Positions 60,354-64,000 of a DNA stretch of 64,000 nt are shown here, one piece after another. A program made the position numbers and the translations under genes. The stretch covers positions 1-64,000 of the forward strand of contig NZ_JALM01000022.1 of assembly GCF_000737195.2 (NCBI RefSeq), written 5' to 3'. The stretch is from Sciscionella sediminilitoris (lineage in GTDB: Bacteria; Actinomycetota; Actinomycetes; Mycobacteriales; Pseudonocardiaceae). Numbering within the stretch: the first letter of the stretch is position 1; every line of letters starts with the position of its first letter. A model generated the notes under the pieces. That model was not told the origin of the DNA, did no database searches, and was given only the letters and a program-made list of their open reading frames with translations.

Positions 60354-61268
60354 TCAGTGCCGCGCCAGTTCCGCGCGCAGCCGCGCATAACCCGGTGCCA
60401 GCCGGAGCAGCCCGGCGGCCAGTGCCGCATCGTCGCCGGTGCTGAGCGGATACTGCAGGCTCCCGGCGATCCGGGCCTGTTCGTCGGCGGTCGCGGAGGC
60501 GCCGTGCCGGTCGATCATCGCCAGGCACCGGGCCGCGTCGACGAGCCTGCGCGCCCCGAGCCGGATCGAGAATTCCCCGAGAAAACCCCGGATTTCCGGA
60601 TCGAGCCCACCGCGCACCGCGGCGGCGAGCGCCTCGAGCGCTTCGGGCCCGCTCAGCGTCCCGGGCGGCATGGGCCGGTCGGTGCGGCCGTCGAGCCAGC
60701 GGATCGCCTCCGGGATCGCCGCACGCAGCGCCTCGGTTGCACCGATCTCGCGCTCCCGGACGAAATGCGCGCGGGACACGAAGGGAACCTCGGTGTAGTC
60801 CACGGTTTCCGCGCGCCAGGAGTCCACAAAGGACTCGACGGGCAGGTGTGCATAGGGATGACCGTGCGGATCGTGTACGAGCACGGTTTCCGCACCGACC
60901 TCGAGCACCACGAGGTAATGGTCCGCGGTCGGCGGATGCGGCTGATAGCTCAACAAACCCATATCAACCGGACCGGCGAGCACCGGGCCGGACGCGCAGT
61001 CGGCACGCAACCGGGAAAGCGCCTCCTCCGGTGTTCCGCCCGTGGTGCGCGCACACCGCCAGCCGAGCGCGGCGATCGCGGTGTCCAGACCGAACTCGGG
61101 ATCCCAGCCGTAAGGGTCGAACAGCGGGAATTCGCCGCCCAGCAGGGTGAAACCGAACGGTGCCCCGGTCAGCGTCTCGAGCACCGCCGCAGGGGGCGCG
61201 TCCGCACCGAGCAGCATGGCGAGCGAGTGGGTGTAGCAATAGGGTCCGGAGCCGAGATAGCCGGGCAT
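60354..61268 (-). CDS. C39-like (BtrH-type) cysteine peptidase/acyl-transferase fold protein
   Basis: 304 residues from ATG 61268, preceded by AAGGAG. Cys near the N-terminus in GSGPYCYTHSLAMLLGA, His in ADHYLVVLEV and Asp in LVHDPHGHPYAHL fit the Cys-His-Asp triad of papain-like C39 folds, such as the N-terminal domain of butirosin BtrH. The C-terminal half is helical and unknown. It starts 14 bp after the MerR gene, so the regulator probably controls it. Confidence 0.7.
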   Translation of the reverse strand: MPGYLGSGPYCYTHSLAMLLGADAPPAAVLETLTGAPFGFTLLGGEFPLFDPYGWDPEFGLDTAIAALGWRCARTTGGTPEEALSRLRADCASGPVLAGPVDMGLLSYQPHPPTADHYLVVLEVGAETVLVHDPHGHPYAHLPVESFVDSWRAETVDYTEVPFVSRAHFVREREIGATEALRAAIPEAIRWLDGRTDRPMPPGTLSGPEALEALAAAVRGGLDPEIRGFLGEFSIRLGARRLVDAARCLAMIDRHGASATADEQARIAGSLQYPLSTGDDAALAAGLLRLAPGYARLRAELARH

Positions 61269-61282
61269 GATCAAACTCTCCT

Positions 61283-62092
61283 TCAGCGTGGATTCCAGCA
61301 GTCGAGGGGGTCCTGGAGTTCGGTCACCCAGTCATCGGGATCGTCCGGGCAAGCGAGGGTGTGTTCCCTGGGGTAACCGCTGCCCTGATAGCCGTTCGCG
61401 GCCACCCAGCGGGCGAGCGCCTGCGCGGTCGGCAGCACCTCGTCCATACTGCCGTGGTGCACGACGGTCGCGGCGCGGTCCACACCGGGAAGCTCCACGA
61501 TGCTCAGCCCGGCCACGGCATCGGTGACCGGCAGTCCCGCGCGCACCAGGACACCGGAACCCCGTGGTTCATAGCGGGCCAGCCCGCAACCGCGCGGGGT
61601 CACCCCTGCGGTTTCCAGTGACCGGCACAGTTCCCCGAACAGCGGCCGGATCACCGGGCCGATATCGGCGGGCGCGTAGCCGGGCGCGATCGCGGTCAGT
61701 TCGGCCAGCCGCACCGGTTCCAGCGGCTTGACCACCACCTCGGCCTCGGCACCGCTTTCCTCGATGGTGCGCAGCCGAGCCTCGACCCGGTTGAGCCGCG
61801 CGGTTTCCTCGTGCACGGTCTGTTCCAATTCGGCACGGCGCAACCGGAGCATGCCGCGCAGTTGCTCGGCATCGAGCTCGTCCGCCAGGATCGCCCGCAC
61901 CTGGCGGAGTTCGAAGCCGAGATCCTTGAGCGCGATGATCCGGTTGAGGGCGCCGAGCTGGTCCGCGGTGTAGTACCGGTACCCGGTCCCGCCTTCCACT
62001 TCGGCCGGGGTGAGCAGGCCGAGCGAATCGTAGTGCCGCAACATCCGCACCGATACCTGGCCGTATCGGGCGAACTCGCCGATGCTGAACAT
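61283..62092 (-). CDS. MerR-family regulator with GyrI-like effector domain
   Basis: 269 residues from ATG 62092. MerR winged helix at 1-70 (FSIGEFARYGQVSVRMLRHY and YRYYTADQLGALN), a coiled coil (residues 80-115) and an effector domain of the GyrI/AraC type that binds drugs or lipophilic compounds. It sits under a promoter of MerR type at 62100-62130. With a -10 ending seven bases before the ATG, the mRNA is probably leaderless. Likely activates itself and the following C39-like gene. Confidence 0.88.
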   Translation of the reverse strand: MFSIGEFARYGQVSVRMLRHYDSLGLLTPAEVEGGTGYRYYTADQLGALNRIIALKDLGFELRQVRAILADELDAEQLRGMLRLRRAELEQTVHEETARLNRVEARLRTIEESGAEAEVVVKPLEPVRLAELTAIAPGYAPADIGPVIRPLFGELCRSLETAGVTPRGCGLARYEPRGSGVLVRAGLPVTDAVAGLSIVELPGVDRAATVVHHGSMDEVLPTAQALARWVAANGYQGSGYPREHTLACPDDPDDWVTELQDPLDCWNPR

Positions 62093-62099
62093 GCCATCC

Positions 62100-62130
62100 A
62101 GTACACCGCCTGACACGGTGTCAGGGTCAA
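62100..62130 (-). promoter_or_regulatory. MerR-type promoter/operator
   Basis: On the minus strand TTGACC (62130-62125), a 19-bp spacer and TGTACT (62105-62100). The spacer holds a perfect palindrome CTGACAC-C-GTGTCAG (62110-62124). The 19-bp spacing with a central palindrome is the hallmark of MerR-activated promoters. Confidence 0.85.
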
Positions 62131-62741
62131 GTTCGCTCACAACACGCCGCACAGGGCGAGGATCCCGATACCGCACAGGGCGATGCCCGCGCCACGGTCG
62201 ATGGCTTGCCGCACCGGTTCCGCGCGAGCAGCGGGCGCAGGAAACCGATCGCGGTGACGTAGCAGCTCCACCAGGCCGCGGCGCAGGCGACCGTGACCGC
62301 CCCCAGCAGCAGGATCTGGGCCAGTACGGGAGCCTCGGGACGAAGAAACCGCGGCAGGAAGGTGAGGTAGAAAATCAGCGCTTTCGGATTGAGCACATTG
62401 TTGAGAAACCCTTGCAGCACAGGGGATCGCCGTGCCGCGGGTTCCTCGGCGCGCCCGCGCCAGGCGGGAACGAACAGCAGGAGACCGAGCAGGATCAGGT
62501 AGCTTCCGCCGAGGACGCGCAGCCCGAGCAGCACCGTCCGGTTCACCGCGAGCAGGGCCGCGAGCCCGGCCGCCACCGCCACGGTGAGCACCGCGAGTCC
62601 GCCGCAGATTCCCAGCGCGGTCCGGTAGCCCGCCCCTCGGCCACCGGCGAGCGCATTGCGGGTGACCACGACGAAATCGGGTCCCGGTACCACCAGGATC
62701 AGCACGGTCGTGGCGAGGAAGACGGGCAGCTGGCCGAGCAT
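62127..62741 (-). CDS. LysE-family amino-acid exporter with probable 3' frameshift
   Basis: From ATG 62741 (ATG 62771 possible) MLGQLPVFLATTVLILVVPGPDF is the LysE start, with FLNNVLNPKALIFYLTFLP in the middle. About residue 172 the frame changes: the normal end VRQAIDRGAGIALCGIGILA lies in another frame closing at 62137, while the open frame gives a Ser/Cys tail to 62127. A 1-bp deletion near 62222 explains it. Last helix would be lost. Confidence 0.75.
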   Translation of the reverse strand: MLGQLPVFLATTVLILVVPGPDFVVVTRNALAGGRGAGYRTALGICGGLAVLTVAVAAGLAALLAVNRTVLLGLRVLGGSYLILLGLLLFVPAWRGRAEEPAARRSPVLQGFLNNVLNPKALIFYLTFLPRFLRPEAPVLAQILLLGAVTVACAAAWWSCYVTAIGFLRPLLARNRCGKPSTVARASPCAVSGSSPCAACCERT

Positions 62742-62802
62742 GATCAGCAAGTCTTGCCGAGAACACGGCATGATTGGCCAGATCCCGGATAGGATTCGCC
62801 CG

Positions 62803-63276
62803 ATGCCCGAATCGATCGAACTGGATCCGGTCGACCTGCGGATCCTCACCGCGCTGCAGAACAACGCCCGGCTGACGAACAAGGAACTGGCGGCCGCGGC
62901 CGGTATCGCGGCATCCACCTGTCTCGACCGGGTGAACCGGCTCCGCGAGTCCGGGGTCATCCGCGGCTACCGGGTCGATGTGGACGCCGAACGACTCGGC
63001 CGTCCACTGCGCGCCCTGCTGCACGTCCGTGTGCAACCGCATCGGCGGCCGTTGGTGGATCCCTTCGTGGAACACGTGCTCGCGCTCCCGGAGACCCGCG
63101 AGCTCTACCACCTCACCGGTCCGGACGATTTTCTCGTACACGTGGCCGCGAAGAACGCCGCGGATCTGCAGCGGCTCGTGCTGGACGAGTTCACCGCCCG
63201 CGATGAGGTGGCGCTGGTGCACACCGACCTGATCTTCCAGCACTGGGACGGCGGACCGCTGCTCCCGCCCGGTTAA
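62803..63276 (+). CDS. Lrp/AsnC-family transcriptional regulator
   Basis: 157 residues from ATG 62803. Winged helix with LTNKELAAAAGIAASTCLDRV followed by SGVIRGYRVDVDAERLG, then a RAM ligand domain (VHVAAKNAADLQRLVLDEF). It is divergent from the LysE exporter across 60 bp, the usual arrangement in which Lrp senses an amino acid and controls the exporter. The 3' end overlaps the LacI gene by 4 bp. Confidence 0.92.
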   Translation: MPESIELDPVDLRILTALQNNARLTNKELAAAAGIAASTCLDRVNRLRESGVIRGYRVDVDAERLGRPLRALLHVRVQPHRRPLVDPFVEHVLALPETRELYHLTGPDDFLVHVAAKNAADLQRLVLDEFTARDEVALVHTDLIFQHWDGGPLLPPG

Positions 63277-64000
63277 CGGCGCGCCGTCGATTCGCGCAGC
63301 CGCAGCACCGGATCCACGGTCACCGGTTCCTCCGGTTCCGCGGCCCCGGAAAGGCGCGCGAACATCAGCTCCACGGCCTGTTCGGCGAGCACTTCGTGGT
63401 TGAGGTCCATCGCGGTGATCCGCGGCGTGGCCACCCGCCCGTGCTCGCTGTCGGTGAGCGCGGCCAGCAACAGCTCGCCCGGAACCTCGATGCCCAGTTC
63501 GGCGGCCACCTTCGTGAAAACCGCGGCGCCATCGCAGGTGCACACCACGAACGCGTCCGGGCGATCGGCCGCGGTGAGCAGTTCGCGGGCCCGTGCCGTG
63601 GTCTCCTCCCCGCTGAGGCCTTCGCTGAGCAGACCGGTGCGCGACCGCATCCCGATCCGGGCGCACCAGTCCAGATAGGTCTGCCTCGGGCGCCGGTTCC
63701 ATGCGTTGTCCTCGGTCCCGGACAGCAGGGCGATCTCCCTGGCGCCCTGTTCGCGCAGGTGCTCCAGCAGTTCGGTGACCACCCGCGGATAGTCCAGCCG
63801 CACCGCCCAGGACAGCTCCGGCCGGTCCGGGTCTTCCTCGACGGTCACCGTGGGAATCCCCCTGCGCTGCACCTCGGCCAGCACCTCATCGCTGCCGTAG
63901 GGGTGCGCGACGAGGCATCCGTCCATCGGCACACTGGCCACCGCGGGGTCGTGCAGATCGGGCACGTGGATGAGCCCGGTCTTGCGGCGCAACATCTCCG
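63273..64000 (-). CDS. LacI/PurR-family regulator, N-terminus beyond the window
   Basis: About 242 residues of the periplasmic-binding-like effector domain, with VPMDGCLVAHPYGSDEV, DYPRVVTELLEHLREQGAREIALLSG and AFVVCTCDGAAVFTKVAAELG. It ends with RESTARR. The DNA-binding helix-turn-helix lies off the right edge. Its ligand is probably a sugar. Confidence 0.88.
   Translation of the reverse strand, partial: EMLRRKTGLIHVPDLHDPAVASVPMDGCLVAHPYGSDEVLAEVQRRGIPTVTVEEDPDRPELSWAVRLDYPRVVTELLEHLREQGAREIALLSGTEDNAWNRRPRQTYLDWCARIGMRSRTGLLSEGLSGEETTARARELLTAADRPDAFVVCTCDGAAVFTKVAAELGIEVPGELLLAALTDSEHGRVATPRITAMDLNHEVLAEQAVELMFARLSGAAEPEEPVTVDPVLRLRESTARR

Noticed and set aside
1-64000. CRISPR array or insertion sequence
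   Set aside because: No regularly spaced direct repeats, no transposase and no terminal inverted repeats were found.

Overview
The window is about 70% GC, densely coded, and rich in GTG starts and 4-bp ATGA/GTGA gene overlaps. It carries genes characteristic of mycolate-type and related Actinobacteria: a WhiB protein, a MarP-like acid-resistance protease, a mycobacterial-type CRP, PonA2 with a PASTA domain, an ArsA-like ATPase pair and a PknG-GlnH-GlnX cluster. Gene order from about 1 to 21 kb follows the Mycobacterium tuberculosis Rv3667-Rv3683 neighbourhood, with extra genes inserted. I infer a member of Pseudonocardiales; the species cannot be named from sequence alone.

Layout. 1-6.9 kb: probable acs tail, a coiled-coil protein, nhaA, a DUF1469 membrane protein, then the leftward operon nth-tlpA-nudix-marP and the rightward membrane protein and crp. 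6.9-11.2 kb: two strong hairpins, about 390 bp of noncoding DNA, an MFS exporter, a Tat-exported PHP-type protein and a stand-alone DnaN-like clamp. 11.2-21.1 kb: the conserved core resumes (MBL hydrolase, Nudix, RidA with a tiny DUF4177 gene, two ArsA ATPases, WhiB, PonA2, metallophosphoesterase), ending at a tRNA-Pro(CGG). 21-32 kb: acetyltransferase, VKOR, S9 peptidase, Ohr, FMN reductase, an in-frame DCC-thioredoxin/HSL-lipase fusion, a zincin, a septum-formation-domain protein, a YgiB/YgiC-like pair and PhoD.

32-38.4 kb: an MGT glycosyltransferase, then a tight operon led by a good TTGACA-N17-TACATT promoter: ROK repressor, YhfX-like PLP enzyme, APC permease, ROK kinase, DUF2277. It looks like a self-regulated uptake and catabolic unit of unknown substrate, and is the best candidate for an undescribed pathway. 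38.4-44.5 kb: UbiA prenyltransferase and pknG-glnH-glnX, in which PknG has an unusual Ser/Arg/Gln repeat tract. 44.7-47.4 kb: a lipoprotein, a type IV AbiE toxin-antitoxin locus with intact antitoxin and operator but a decayed toxin, and an acetyltransferase.

47.4-64 kb: a secreted lipase whose ribosome-binding site is buried in a 16-bp hairpin, release factor 3, a secreted CocE-type hydrolase, edd coupled to an otsB that lacks its nucleophilic Asp, ribA, a GT39-like membrane glycosyltransferase, a ccdA-dsbA pair, a MerR gene with a textbook 19-bp-spacer operator followed by a C39-like protein, a LysE exporter with a probable 3' frameshift, an Lrp regulator and a truncated LacI regulator at the edge. 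No prophage, insertion sequence, CRISPR array or complete biosynthetic cluster was seen.
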